This document shows positions 51,077 to 60,700 of a stretch of 64,000 nt of DNA, piece by piece (the first letter of the stretch is position 1; the number at the start of each line of letters is the position of its first letter). Both the position numbers and the translations under genes were made by a program. Source of the stretch: CADEDH01 sp039201605 (GTDB lineage Bacteria; Actinomycetota; Acidimicrobiia; Acidimicrobiales; SZUA-35); the NCBI GenBank assembly GCA_039201605.1, contig JBCCRO010000002.1, positions 1-64,000 on the forward strand. Reading direction: 5' to 3'. The notes beneath the pieces were generated by a model. It saw nothing but the letters and a program-made list of their open reading frames with translations. It was not told the origin of the DNA and searched no databases.

Positions 51077-51382
51077 ATGGCCCGGACAACCCGCCTCCAC
51101 CACCCCAACGGCACCTCGGCCCCCGCCGCCTCCGCCGCTTCTGACGCTGCCGACGCTGCCACCGTGGCTCGGGCTGCGGCCACGGTTGCGGCCAGGGCCA
51201 CGGTCGCCGCGCTCACCGCCGCCCGTATCGCCGCCATGGAACGCGCCGTCGAGCTCGAGGTCGATGCCGAGGAGTTCGGCTTGCGCAGCGTGGCCGAGCG
51301 CACGGTGTGGGATGAGCTGGTGGTCGAGTTCGAGGCCCGGGTGGCCCGCGAGGGTCGCTCGTGGGTGGCGGCGGCAGCCTGA
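51077..51382 (+). CDS. Small Ala-rich hypothetical protein
   Basis: From ATG 51077 a 101-residue protein is encoded. About 30 residues are Ala/Thr/Val-rich low-complexity sequence, followed by a more ordinary helical part (ERAVELEVDAEEFGLRSVAE, then VWDELVVEFEARVARE). I do not recognise a family. No convincing ribosome-binding site is seen. The balanced composition of the C-terminal half argues for a real gene, but the evidence is modest. Confidence 0.45.
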   Translation: MARTTRLHHPNGTSAPAASAASDAADAATVARAAATVAARATVAALTAARIAAMERAVELEVDAEEFGLRSVAERTVWDELVVEFEARVAREGRSWVAAAA

Positions 51383-51424
51383 GTCCGTGGCGGCGCCGGG
51401 TCCGTGGGTGGCCGAACCGGCCGG

Positions 51425-52696
51425 TTACGACTTGGGCAGCTCGCTGAAGGGGGTTTCCTTCGACGGGCCGGGCTCCTTGGGAAGGCCGAGGCCCCGTTCG
51501 CCGATCACGTTGCGCTGCACCTCGTCGGTGCCCCCGTAGATCGGGGGTGCCGGGGAGAACAGCATGAGTTCCTGCAGGAAACCCTCGGTGGCGGCGTCGT
51601 CGCCGACGATGGCGGCGTCGGGCCCGAGCACCTCGCCGGCGAGATCGCGGGCGAGGAGAAGCGTCTCGGTGTTGTGCAGCTTGGCCAGGTTGCCCTCCAC
51701 CCCGGCGCCGAGCCCGGTCGGCTTGCGACCGCTGCGTCGCTCGGCGGCGTGGCGCTTCATCGTCATCGAGGCCAGCCGGTGCAGGATGTGGAGCTGGGCC
51801 AGCCGGTCCCGGAGGACGGGGTCGTCGCCCTTGCCCCGGGCTGCGGCCTCGGAGCTGAGCAGGCCGAGGACCCGTCGCCCGACGGCGCCGACCGAGGTCG
51901 CCTCCCGCTTGCCGAGGAAGTCGCCGACCGGCTGGTCGAGGTGCCCGGCGGTCTCACCGGGCGAGGCGGTGCCGAAGCCGCCGCCGTGGGCACCCCCGAT
52001 GCCGGCCCGCTCGTAGGCCAGGGTGGCGTTGGCCACCCGCCATCCGTTGCCCCGCCCACCGATGATGTAGGCGTCGGGCACTCGGGCCTCGGAGATGAAC
52101 ACCTCGTTGAACAGGGCCCGGCCCGTCATCTCGGTGAGGGGCCGGATCTCCACGCCGTCCTGCTTCATGGGGAACCCGAAGTAGGTGATGCCCTGGTGCT
52201 TCGGCAGCTCGGGGTCGGTGCGGGCGATCAGCATGCCCCAGTCGGACTCGTGCCCGTTGGAGGTCCACACCTTCTGACCGGTGATGATCCACTCGTCGCC
52301 GTCCTTGACCGCCCTGGTGCCGAGACCGGCCAGGTCGGAGCCGGCGCCCGGCTCGGAGAAGAGCTGGCACCAGGAGTCGGTGCCGTCGAGGATTGCGGGC
52401 ACCCACTTGTCGATCTGTTCCGGCGAGCCGTAGGCGGCCACGGTGGGTGCCGCCAGGAGCATGCCCAGCCCGGCCGCCGGTCCGACGACCCGACGCTCGG
52501 TCAGGACGCGGTTGGCGGCGGCGGCCTGCGCCGTCGACCAACCCCGGCCGCCGGCCTCCTCGGGGAGCGTGGTGTTGACCAGTTGGGCCTTGGTGAGCCG
52601 GGCCCACCACTCCCTCACCGTGATCGTGGGATCCCACTGTTCGTCGACGAAGGTGTTGGTCAGAGCCTGGATGTCCTCAATCGTCTCGTTGGCCAC
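51425..52696 (-). CDS. Acyl-CoA dehydrogenase
   Basis: The 423-residue flavoprotein has ACAD order: an N-terminal helical domain (TTLPEEAGGRGWST), then the FAD/substrate loop LFSEPGAGSDLAGLGTRAV and DGDEWIITGQKVWTSNGHESDWGML, split by strand ends. The C-terminal helical part contains LLLARDLAGEVLGPDA and the GGTDEVQRNVIGERGLGLP motif near the end. It would introduce a double bond into an acyl-CoA, with a chain or branch specificity I cannot determine. GTG 52696 is preceded by GGAG. It follows the SCO1664-family gene by 32 bp and could be cotranscribed. Confidence 0.95.
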   Translation of the reverse strand: MANETIEDIQALTNTFVDEQWDPTITVREWWARLTKAQLVNTTLPEEAGGRGWSTAQAAAANRVLTERRVVGPAAGLGMLLAAPTVAAYGSPEQIDKWVPAILDGTDSWCQLFSEPGAGSDLAGLGTRAVKDGDEWIITGQKVWTSNGHESDWGMLIARTDPELPKHQGITYFGFPMKQDGVEIRPLTEMTGRALFNEVFISEARVPDAYIIGGRGNGWRVANATLAYERAGIGGAHGGGFGTASPGETAGHLDQPVGDFLGKREATSVGAVGRRVLGLLSSEAAARGKGDDPVLRDRLAQLHILHRLASMTMKRHAAERRSGRKPTGLGAGVEGNLAKLHNTETLLLARDLAGEVLGPDAAIVGDDAATEGFLQELMLFSPAPPIYGGTDEVQRNVIGERGLGLPKEPGPSKETPFSELPKS

Positions 52697-52728
52697 CGGA
52701 TCTCCTCAGGGGTGGGGGAACCTCGAAC

Positions 52729-53469
52729 TTAAACGAGGGGCCAGGGGTAGCGGTAACCGCCGGAGCGGTCGGCGGGGAAGACGCCGCTGTCGAGCAGGGC
52801 CTTGGCCCGGGCCAGCATGGCGTCCCGTTCGAAGGGGTCGAGCAGCGTCAGCAGCTCGACCGGGGGTCCCTCGTCGAGGAACCGGGTGATGTCGGCCGCC
52901 AGGTCGTCGCCCAGTGGCTCGTCGGCGAACTCCCAGATCACGGTGCGCAGTTTGAACTCGGCGTGGAACGAGAGGCCGTGGTCGATGCCGTAGATCCGGC
53001 CGTTGCGGGCCAGCAGGCAATGCCCCGACTTGCGGTCGGTGTTGTTGGCGATGATGTCGAGGGCGCACAGCAGCTTGAAGTCGTCGATACCGATGCCGTC
53101 CTCGAAGAGGGTGAAGTAGTGCTCGGCGAAGTCGGCGTCGACGAAGGCCTGTACCGACCCCTCGCCGTAGGGCCCGGAGCCGATCACGGTGGGCGGCACG
53201 ACGTCCCAACCCAGAGCGGCGGCCAGGCGGTAGGTGGCCACCTCCCGCTTGTAGAGGTCGGGCGGGAAGTCCCACAGCGGCCGCTCGCCGCGGCCGGGTT
53301 TGTAGATCGCCTTGTGGCAGGGTCGCTCGTCGCCCTCGCCGGTCACCGTCACCAGGAACGTGGCGTTGGAGCTGTGCGGCATCCGGCCCTCGATCTCGAT
53401 GTCGCCCTCGGCGAGGAGGTGTTCCAGTTCGTCGACGGCGAGGTCGAAAGCGTGCTCGGTGTCGGCCAC
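52729..53469 (-). CDS. SCO1664 family protein (PI3/4-kinase-like fold)
   Basis: The 246-residue protein matches the actinobacterial SCO1664 family. SSNATFLVTVTGEG carries the N-terminal loop, AIYKPGRGERPLWDFP supplies the nucleotide-binding Lys, LYKREVATYRLAAALGW follows, and the catalytic-like LDIIANNTDRKSGHCLL and IYGIDHGLSFH come last. It is thus a small kinase-like fold of unknown substrate. In many actinobacteria it sits with DUF3090 and the MSMEG_4193-type phosphatase near mshC, so a link to mycothiol metabolism has been suggested by context. Here the three are present but mshC is not adjacent. GTG 53469 is 4 nt from the DUF3090 stop. Confidence 0.9.
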   Translation of the reverse strand: MADTEHAFDLAVDELEHLLAEGDIEIEGRMPHSSNATFLVTVTGEGDERPCHKAIYKPGRGERPLWDFPPDLYKREVATYRLAAALGWDVVPPTVIGSGPYGEGSVQAFVDADFAEHYFTLFEDGIGIDDFKLLCALDIIANNTDRKSGHCLLARNGRIYGIDHGLSFHAEFKLRTVIWEFADEPLGDDLAADITRFLDEGPPVELLTLLDPFERDAMLARAKALLDSGVFPADRSGGYRYPWPLV

Positions 53470-53473
53470 GGGG

Positions 53474-54007
53474 CTAGTTCAGCCGAGGGCAGGCGTGTCC
53501 TGACGGATCGAGTGGCTGACCGCACAACCGACACGGCGGACGGCCCTGGCTCATCAGCTCGTCGGAGGTCAGGATGAAGCGGGCCGCCTGCTCGACGTCG
53601 ATGTGGGCCCGGATCCGGCCGCCGTCGCCTGGGGAGTCGAACAGATCGAGCTCCAGCTCCTCGGTCTCGTCGGTGTCATCGTCGGCGTCGGGCAGGAGTT
53701 CGTCGACGACGAGCACCACCTCGGCGTCGGCCTCGAGCACCCCGACGGCGATGTGGCCCACCACCCATTCGGCCACCGCCGGCTCCCGCAGCGGGATCGG
53801 CCGATCGGGCACGCCCGTGGGCGAGGGGAGGTCGTCGAGCACGCTCCGCAGGAACTGAGCCAGAGCCCGCACCTGCTGCTTCTCCAGCCGCACCGAGATG
53901 TGACCCGTCTCATCGCCCACCTGGAGGTAGAACACGCGCTGTCCGGGCTCGCCCTCGGCCCCGGCGGTGAAGTGGGTGACGTTGCGGAACTCGTACGACT
54001 CGTTCAT
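53474..54007 (-). CDS. DUF3090 family protein
   Basis: The 177-residue protein matches DUF3090: ESYEFRNVTHFTAGAEGEPGQRVFYLQ near the start, with VRLEKQQVRALAQFL. It ends with the zinc-binding-type CRLCGQPLDPSGHACPRLN, whose Cys pairs could hold a metal. An acidic insert (DDDTDETEELEL) lies in the middle. The function is unknown; it nearly always accompanies the phosphatase upstream and the SCO1664-like gene downstream, as here. ATG 54007 lies 3 nt after the phosphatase stop. Confidence 0.93.
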   Translation of the reverse strand: MNESYEFRNVTHFTAGAEGEPGQRVFYLQVGDETGHISVRLEKQQVRALAQFLRSVLDDLPSPTGVPDRPIPLREPAVAEWVVGHIAVGVLEADAEVVLVVDELLPDADDDTDETEELELDLFDSPGDGGRIRAHIDVEQAARFILTSDELMSQGRPPCRLCGQPLDPSGHACPRLN

Positions 54008-54010
54008 GGC

Positions 54011-54655
54011 CTAGCTCGGCACCAGTTGCTTGAGGTCGTCGCCCATCGAGTTGACCCCGAGGACCATCGGACCGTTCGGGCCGTAGATGATGGCGGTGAT
54101 CGAGCACGGCCCGACCACGATCCGCTGGAACAGGTCGAGGTGGGTGCCCATCGCCTGGGCGACGGCGGCCTTGATCGGGTCGGCGTGGGACACGGCCACC
54201 ACGGTCTGGCCCGGGTGGTCGGCCACGATGCCGGCCAAGGCGCCGCACATACGCTGCTGCATCTCGGCGAACGACTCGCCGTCGGGGAACCGGAAGCCGC
54301 TGGGGTAGCTCTGCACCTGCGACCATTCGCGCTTCTTGCGCAGGTCCGACAGCTTGCGACCGGTCCAGGAGCCGAAGTCGGCTTCGATCAGGCCCTTGTT
54401 CGACCGGACCTTGAGACCGAGGGCCTTGGCGATGGGGGCCGCCGTCTCCTTGGTGCGCTCCATGGGCGAGGCGTAGACCGCCTTGACGTTCTTGAGGGCG
54501 GCGATGCGTTCGGCCGCCCGCTCGGCCTGGGCTCTGCCGTCGTCGGAGAGGTGCAGGCCCTTGGCCCGCCCGGGCAGGACGGCACCGGTGGTGGGCGTCT
54601 TGCCGTGGCGGACCAGCAGCACGGCGGTGGGTTTGGCGGAGGAGGAACGTGCCAT
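54011..54655 (-). CDS. Histidine phosphatase (MSMEG_4193 family)
   Basis: The ~214-residue phosphoglycerate-mutase-like enzyme carries LLVRHGKT (catalytic His). LPGRAKGLHLSDDGRAQAERAAERI and YASPMERTKETA provide the Arg pocket, EADFGSWTGRKL follows, and the second His is in VVAVSHADPIKAAV. The NKGLIEADFG variant and its neighbours place it in the MSMEG_4193 group. The substrate is unknown. ATG 54655 is used; an in-frame TTG sits two codons earlier. It is divergent from the UDG gene with only ~30 bp between starts, so the mRNAs are likely leaderless or short-leadered. Confidence 0.93.
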   Translation of the reverse strand: MARSSSAKPTAVLLVRHGKTPTTGAVLPGRAKGLHLSDDGRAQAERAAERIAALKNVKAVYASPMERTKETAAPIAKALGLKVRSNKGLIEADFGSWTGRKLSDLRKKREWSQVQSYPSGFRFPDGESFAEMQQRMCGALAGIVADHPGQTVVAVSHADPIKAAVAQAMGTHLDLFQRIVVGPCSITAIIYGPNGPMVLGVNSMGDDLKQLVPS

Positions 54656-54684
54656 TGCCAACTACGCTATCTACGGTTGCTTCG

Positions 54685-55407
54685 GTGCCCCCCTCTGACG
54701 ACACCGAGGCCTGCGCAGCGTCGTCGACCGGCGGCCTGGGCAGCCAGGACAGTCTGGATCGGGTGGCGGCCGAGGTGTCGGACTGCCGCCGTTGCCCCCG
54801 GCTGGTCGACTGGCGGGAGCAGATCGCTCGGGACAAGCGGAAGTCCTACGCCGACTGGGACTACTGGGGTCGGGGGGTGCCCGGCTTCGGCGATCCGGCG
54901 GCCGAGGTGGTGGTGGTCGGCCTGGCCCCGGCGGCGCATGGGGCCAACCGGACCGGGCGGATGTTCACCGGCGACCGCTCGGGTGACTGGTTGTATCGGG
55001 CGCTCCATCGGGCCGGTTTCGCCAACCAGCCGACGAGCGTGGACATCGACGACGGTCTGGAGCTGACCGGCGCGCTGGTCACCTCACCGGTGAAGTGCGC
55101 CCCGCCGGCCAACAAACCGACGCCGGTCGAACGCGACACCTGTGCCCCGTTTCTGGCTCGGGAGCTCGAACTCGCCGACCCGAAGGTGTTCGTCGTGCTC
55201 GGCCAGTTCGGGTATCAGGCGCTGTGCTCCCATCTCGGTGTGCGACCTCGCCCCAAGTTCGGGCACGGGGTCGAGGTGATCGATCCGGAGGGCCGCACGA
55301 TCATCTGCAGCTATCACGTGTCCCAGCAGAACACCTTCACCGGCAAGCTGACCGAGCCCATGCTCGACGCGGTGTTCTCCCGGGCCCGCCAGCTGGCCTA
55401 CGACTAG
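54685..55407 (+). CDS. Type-5 uracil-DNA glycosylase (UdgB-like)
   Basis: From GTG 54685 the product has 240 residues. It has the four iron-sulfur Cys expected: Cys34 and Cys37 (SDCRRCPRL), one in SPVKCAPPANKP and one in RDTCAPFL. Motif A is VVGLAPAAHGANRTGRMFTGD, split after the GLAP loop. Motif B is SYHVSQQNTFTG, containing the conserved His. Family 5 UDGs lack the catalytic Asp/Asn of other classes and remove uracil, hypoxanthine and related bases. The gene is divergent from the phosphatase gene. An upstream GTG at 54649 would overlap the phosphatase start. Confidence 0.92.
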   Translation: MPPSDDTEACAASSTGGLGSQDSLDRVAAEVSDCRRCPRLVDWREQIARDKRKSYADWDYWGRGVPGFGDPAAEVVVVGLAPAAHGANRTGRMFTGDRSGDWLYRALHRAGFANQPTSVDIDDGLELTGALVTSPVKCAPPANKPTPVERDTCAPFLARELELADPKVFVVLGQFGYQALCSHLGVRPRPKFGHGVEVIDPEGRTIICSYHVSQQNTFTGKLTEPMLDAVFSRARQLAYD

Positions 55408-55620
55408 CTGCGCTTCGGCCCGACGTGGGCGGGTGTCCCTGCCGTCCCGTCCGTCCGGTCCGGTCCGGTCCGGTCCGGAGAAATCGCACCAACGCCCGCA
55501 TCGGAGCGACAATGGGCGGCTTTCTCGGGTGGCCGCTCCTGTAGTGCCGGGATCGGTTGGTGGTCGGACTCCGTCTGCGGCTGCGGGATCGCCGGTCCGT
55601 GGGCGGAGTTGTGATCGTCT

Positions 55621-55673
55621 CCGCGTCGGAGCGACAAGTGGTCAGCCCTGGCTCGCTCGTCGCTCCGACGCGG
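55621..55673. repeat. Perfect 15-bp inverted repeat with 23-nt loop
   Basis: CCGCGTCGGAGCGAC (55621-55635) pairs with GTCGCTCCGACGCGG (55659-55673). A related half-site, CATCGGAGCGACAA, lies earlier at about 55499-55512. Confidence 0.85.
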
Positions 55674-55759
55674 GTAGCTCGGTGGGCGCGTGCGCCCCTC
55701 CAGTCGGCAGGGGTTGGGGGTGGGATCCGCTCGGCCTCGGAGCGGACAGCAGGGTGGAA

Positions 55760-55972
55760 CGGTCGGCGGTTGTCGCTGTGACGCGGGTTGTTCGGTGGGT
55801 GTGCGTCGGGGGTGGCTCAGCGCCGGGGCGGTGGCGAGCGGTGCGGTCGGCGGTTGTCGCTGTGACGCGGGTTGTTCGGTGGGTGTGCGTCGGGGGTGGT
55901 GCGAGGTCCGGGGTGGCTCGGTGCTGGGAGCGGAGCGAGCGGTGCGGCCGGCGGATGTCGCTGTGACGCGGG
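55760..55972. repeat. Imperfect long tandem repeat
   Basis: A 56-bp sequence starting CGGTCGGCGGTTGTCGCTG and ending GTCGGGGGTGG occurs identically at 55760-55815 and 55844-55899 (period 84). A diverged partial third copy sits at 55945-55972 (period ~101). Confidence 0.85.
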
Positions 55973-56125
55973 GCCTTTGACGGGTCTGTGCCCGGGCGAC
56001 TCGATGGCGGCGGGTGGATCAGCGGGTCGACTCAACCGCCAGGGGGTGAGCGCCGGGGACGGGATTGCCGCGACGACGCGGGGGGTGAGTCGAGGGTCGG
56101 CCTCGGGAGGCCGTACGGTGGGGTC

Positions 56126-56446
56126 ATGCGACGTGCGGCCTCGATGGCGCTTCTGCTGGTGGCGATGCTCGGTGTCGTCTCGGGGTGCGGTGGCGACGAG
56201 CCGGAGAGCGACCAGTACGGCCCGGCCAACCGGGAGGCGTTCCTGGCCGCGTGCACCGACAGCGACGTCGACGGCGTGCTCGTGCGAGACATCTGCGAGT
56301 GCACCTACGGCCGCCTCGTCGAGTCGGTCGGTCTGGCCGAACTCAACGACATCGAGGAGGCCCTCCGGCTCGACACGCTGGCCCCGCTGCCCGACGTCGT
56401 CGCCGACCACGTCGCCGAGTGCGTGGTGGCGGAGGCCGACCTCTAG
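56126..56446 (+). CDS. Small lipoprotein of unknown function
   Basis: The 106-residue protein starts MRRAASMALLLVAMLGVVSGCGG, a signal peptide with lipobox VSGC. The mature part is helical with a conserved-looking Cys pattern (AACTDSD, DICECTYGRLVESVG, AECVV) and acidic residues. It resembles short actinobacterial lipoproteins with a C...CxC arrangement, but I cannot name a family. It lies at the end of the repeat-rich region and upstream of the FrhB-like gene, without visible overlap. Confidence 0.65.
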   Translation: MRRAASMALLLVAMLGVVSGCGGDEPESDQYGPANREAFLAACTDSDVDGVLVRDICECTYGRLVESVGLAELNDIEEALRLDTLAPLPDVVADHVAECVVAEADL

Positions 56447-56496
56447 GCCCCCCTTCGATTTCGGGCCCCTGGGCCGGACAGCTACATTCTGGGTAC

Positions 56497-57669
56497 ATGA
56501 CCGACGCACCGGCCGACAGCAGCGCCGCCAAGGCCCCCACGCGTACCCGCTGGACGTTCCAGTGGAAGGAACTCTACGACGAGGTGATCACCTCGGGTCT
56601 GTGCACGGGCTGCGCCGGGTGCGTCATCTCCTGCCCCCACGACGTGATCGGCTACAAGCACGAGCCCGGCGCCTACAAGCCGTTCCACCTCGAGGATGAG
56701 CTCGGCCTCACCAACTGCCAGCACGGCGAGAAGGGCTGCACGCTCTGCACCCGGGCCTGCCCCCGATTCCGGGGCTGGGAGACCGAAGCCGATGAGCACC
56801 TCTTCGGCCGTCCCCGTGAGGGGGACGAGATGGCCGGTATCTACTCCGACGTCCTGCTGGTCCGAGCGGCCGACGACGACGTCTACGAGACCGGCCAGGA
56901 CGGCGGACTGGTGTCGTCGATCCTGATCTGGTGCCTGGAGAACAACATCATCGACGGCGCCCTGGTGTCGATGCTGGAGGGCGGCGCCAGCGGCTGGAAG
57001 GCCACGCCCGGGGTGGCGACCAACGCCGAGGAGGTGCTGGCCGGCGCCGGGAGCCGCTACACCTACTCCGCCAACACCATCGCCTTCGACGAGGCTCAGG
57101 AGAAGGGTCTCAAGAACCTGGCCCTGGTCGGTATGAGCTGTCAGACGTCGATCGCACCGGTGATGTGGCACCGCCGAGCGGGCAAGGTGTCCAAGCCGAT
57201 CAAGCTCAACATCGGGCTCCTCTGCTCGAAGAGCTTCGACGACGCCCTCTTCGACGACCTCTTCTGGCTCAAGTACGGGCTGGCCAAAGAGGACATCGTC
57301 AAGATGAACATCAAGGGCGTGTTCCAGGTGTGGATGCGCAACGGCGACTACCACGAGATCAACCTCAAGGAATGCCACGCCTGGACCCGTGAGGGCTGCA
57401 ACCACTGCCCCGACTTCGCCGCCGAGCACGCCGACATCTCGACCGGTGGGATCGGCGAGCTCACCGACTGGACGCTCGCCATCGTTCGGACCGAGCTGGG
57501 GCGAGCCATCATCAAGGCCATGATCGAGGACGGCGTCATCGAGACCCGACCGGGCGACGATGACCCGGGCGCCATCGCCCTCCTGCACAAGCTGGCGGCC
57601 AAGAGCCGTCAGCGGTGGCCGGAGTGGGCCAACCCCGAAGCCAAGGTCGGCATCACCGTCAAGAGCTGA
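56497..57669 (+). CDS. Coenzyme F420 hydrogenase/dehydrogenase beta-subunit (FrhB) family protein
   Basis: The 390-residue protein has an N-terminal 4Fe-4S motif, LCTGCAGCVISCP (~residues 35-47), and another Cys group, CTLCTRACPRF (~80-90). The FrhB N-terminal FAD/F420 module with GQDGGLVSSILIWCLENN comes next, then the C-terminal region with GMSCQTSIAPVM, LNIGLLCSKSFDD and CNHCPDFAAEHADIS. FrhB-type proteins exchange hydride between F420, FAD and Fe-S partners. A TACATT box 9 nt before the ATG, with no ribosome-binding site, suggests a leaderless mRNA. No partner subunit is adjacent, so it may act alone with F420 or ferredoxin. Confidence 0.87.
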   Translation: MTDAPADSSAAKAPTRTRWTFQWKELYDEVITSGLCTGCAGCVISCPHDVIGYKHEPGAYKPFHLEDELGLTNCQHGEKGCTLCTRACPRFRGWETEADEHLFGRPREGDEMAGIYSDVLLVRAADDDVYETGQDGGLVSSILIWCLENNIIDGALVSMLEGGASGWKATPGVATNAEEVLAGAGSRYTYSANTIAFDEAQEKGLKNLALVGMSCQTSIAPVMWHRRAGKVSKPIKLNIGLLCSKSFDDALFDDLFWLKYGLAKEDIVKMNIKGVFQVWMRNGDYHEINLKECHAWTREGCNHCPDFAAEHADISTGGIGELTDWTLAIVRTELGRAIIKAMIEDGVIETRPGDDDPGAIALLHKLAAKSRQRWPEWANPEAKVGITVKS

Positions 57670-57719
57670 TCAGCGGGCGCCGCCCGTGGCGGCGTCGACG
57701 TAGCCGGCCTCGGCGCCCG

Positions 57720-60700
57720 TCAGCGGTGGCGCTGGCGGATGATCGGGACCAGATCCTCGGCCAAGCCGGCGGCGATGGGGGCCGGAATCCCGATCGGGGT
57801 GCCGTGGATCACGTCGCCCCGATGGTTGGTGAGAATGCCGCCGCCGTTGTCGGCGATCTGGAGCACCGTGGCGCAGTAGGACGGCAGCTGGTCGACGGCG
57901 TCGGCCAGGATGACGGCGCTGACCCGCCGCTCGATGGCGTCGGCGTGGTCGAAGCCGGCGTCGGCGAACAGCTCCATGCCGTCGATGACGACGACCGACT
58001 GCTCGTTGTCGGAGAGAGCGAGGGGAGCGGCGGGGGCCAGACTCCGGGCCCACTCCCACTGGTCGCGTCGATCGGCCGAGGTGATCACGTGCAATCGCAG
58101 CTCCTCGGTGGAAGCGGCGTACAGCGAGGTCATCAGGTGCCGGGCGCAAGCGGTGGACGCCGCCCGGGAACCGACGATGCCGAGCGGGCCGAGCATGAGA
58201 TCGGCCACCACCGGGACCGACGGCAGCGACAGCAACGGCTGCAGGCGGAAACCGACCGAATCGGGGATGGCCCGGATGTCGTCGAACTCCGGTAGCCAGG
58301 GCAGGTCGGCCAGCATCATCGACGCCGTTCCGAACTGCGGGTGGTTGAACTGGCGAGAGCCGAGCCACGGTGCCTGAGCGGTCACCAGATCGATGAGGTC
58401 GGTGGGGTCGGGATGAAGGTGCCGCTCACGGGCCGCCTGACGGTCACGGGTCTGCCGCACGGTGTCGAAGAAGTCCCAATTGGCGGCATCGTCGACACCC
58501 CGGTCCCGCTTGCGCTTGAATCCAAGGCGCCCCGATCGCTCGTCGGTCTCGATGTCGACCAGGTCGCCGGGAACGGCGATCGGTGGCTCCTCCAGCTCGG
58601 CGTCGGCCTGACGCCGGGTGAGCTCGGAGGGCGACGGGCGCGCCTCCTGGGGTTGGGCCATGAAGCGGGCGGTGCCGACGTCGAGCACGCCGGCGCCGAG
58701 CAGGGTCGGCTCGGTCACCGGCTCGCCGTCGATCGAGGCGGGCACGGAGCCGGGGATGACGACCACGCTGCCGTACTCGTCGACGCTGAGCGAGAAGCCT
58801 GCGGCATCGTCGCCCTCGGCGAAGTCGTAGGTGTCCTGGATCAGGTCGATCACGGCGCCGGAGGTGAGGCCGGCCACCTGCCGCAGCTCGACGACGACCT
58901 GCGGCGCCAGCTCCTCGGCCGTGGCGGCGTGCACTGGCTCCGGGTGCGACGGGGCCGGAGGAACCTCGGCCATGTCCCCGACCGGCTCGTCGAAGTCGTA
59001 GTCGCCGTGGTGAAGGTCGTGATCGTGGTCGTCGTGCAGGTCGGGGTCGTAGTGGTCGGTGGGCTCGTCCTGCTCGTCGTACTCGGCGGCGGCGCGATCG
59101 GCGTCGATGAAGGGGGCCGGCGGTGGCGGTGCCACCTCGTCCGGTGGTTCGACCGGGTCGTCGAGGTCGAGGTCGAGGTCGAAGTCGTCGACGTAGTCGA
59201 GGTCGGTGGGCCCGCTCTGGGCCGGTTCGGGTCGAGGACCGTCGAGCAGGTCGCCCGCCATGTCGTCCATCACGTCATCGAACATCGGGGCCCGCTCGGG
59301 GGGCGCAGGCAGATCGACCTCGACCGACTCGGGCGGGGGAGGGTCCGCAGCCGGGGGCTCGGAGATCGGCTGCCGCTCGGGCCGGGGCGCCGACTCGGGC
59401 TTGGGTGCCGGTGCCGGTGGTCGCTTGAGCTCGACATCGGCCAGAGGCGGCTGGGGCGCAGGGCGAGCGGGAGGCGGAGTCGGCGTCGGGGCCTCCGACT
59501 CGGGCATCGTGGCGAACCCGGGCGGCGGCGTCGGTGGTGCCGACTGCGGCTGGGCTCCGGGCTTGGCCGCGGGTGGCGCGGCGGGGGTGGGCCGGTCGGC
59601 GGTGGGGTTGGTCGCGGGTGGCGCGGCGGGGGTGGGCCGGTCGGCGGTGGGGTTGGCCGCCGGTGGCGCGGCGGGGGTGGGCCGGTCGGGCGTGGGCCTC
59701 GGATCACCGGCGGGTGAGGCCGGCGTGGGTGCTTCGGCCGCCGGCTTCGGGTCACCGGTCGGTGAGGCCGGGGTTGGCGTATCGGTCGCGGGCCTGGGTG
59801 CCGGGGGTGCGGCGGGGGCGGGTGGTGCCGAGGCGGCGGCGGGGGCCGCAGGCGCCGACGGTGTGGAGGGTCCCGACGGTGTCGGGGGCATACCCGGACG
59901 CTCGATCGGCGTGATGATCAGGTCGTCGTCGCCGGTGGCCTGCGCAGGGTCGGTGGGTGCCGGGGCCGGGTCGGCCTGCGGTTTCGGTGCCGGGCGTCGG
60001 GGGGCCGCCTGGGCCGGAGCGGCGTCGATGACCGGTCCCCGAGCAGGCTCGGCGACGGGGGCCGGCGGCTCGTCGGCCAGCAGCGCATCGATGTCGGCCG
60101 GATCGTCGTCGGTGGTGGGCACCGTCGGGTGGTCCGACGGAGGCAGGTCGACGACCCGCTCGGTGCCCGCCGGCGGCGGCTCGAAACCGAAGGCAGCGGC
60201 TGCCGCCGCAGCGGCGGCCGAGGACGGTCCCTCGTCGTTCGCAGGTCGTCGATCCGGGGCGGTCTGAGCCGGTGGAGCCAGGAGGTCGTCCAGGGGCGAC
60301 CGATCGTCGGCGTTGAGCTCGTCTGTCGTCACGCCGTCCGGCGGTAGGAGCTGCTCGGCCGTGGGGGTGGGCCCCGGCGCCGGCTGGGCGGGAGGCACGG
60401 CGTCGAAGATCGAAGGTGTCGCCGGTCGCTCGGTCGGCCCCTCGGCCGATGGCGGCGGGGTCGCCGGCGGTGGAGCCGCAGGCGAGGTGTCGCCACCGGG
60501 TGCGAATCCGGGAGGGGCGGTGGTCGGCCCGGGAGCCTGCGTGTCATTGTCGATGGCGTCGGTCGTCGGCGCTCCGGGCGGGGTACCGACGGGCGGGGTG
60601 TCGAACCGCATCGACGGCGGCGGGGCGCCCACGGGCGGGCCACCCGGGACCGGGCCCGGTGCGGACGGAGGTGGGGAGAAGGCCGAGGGCGGCGCAGCGG

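Larger units (their letters stand above)
55408..56125. other. Long non-coding, repeat-rich region
   Basis: No convincing gene is seen in 718 bp; open frames here have no recognisable protein features. The region holds a CCGGT pentamer run (about 55453-55478), a 15-bp inverted repeat, and three imperfect copies of a ~85-100 bp unit. It lies between a gene end (UDG) and a downstream lipoprotein start, so it may contain a terminator, structured RNA or a recombination relic. None is proven. Confidence 0.75.

Noticed and set aside
55433..55980. Several open frames in the repeat-rich non-coding region
   Set aside because: They are Arg/Gly/Val-biased, run through tandem repeats and show no start signal or domain.
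58341..59717. A 458-residue rightward frame over the large protein gene
   Set aside because: It is an antisense shadow of the Pro/Ala-rich gene; it is Gly/Arg/Val-rich with no domain.
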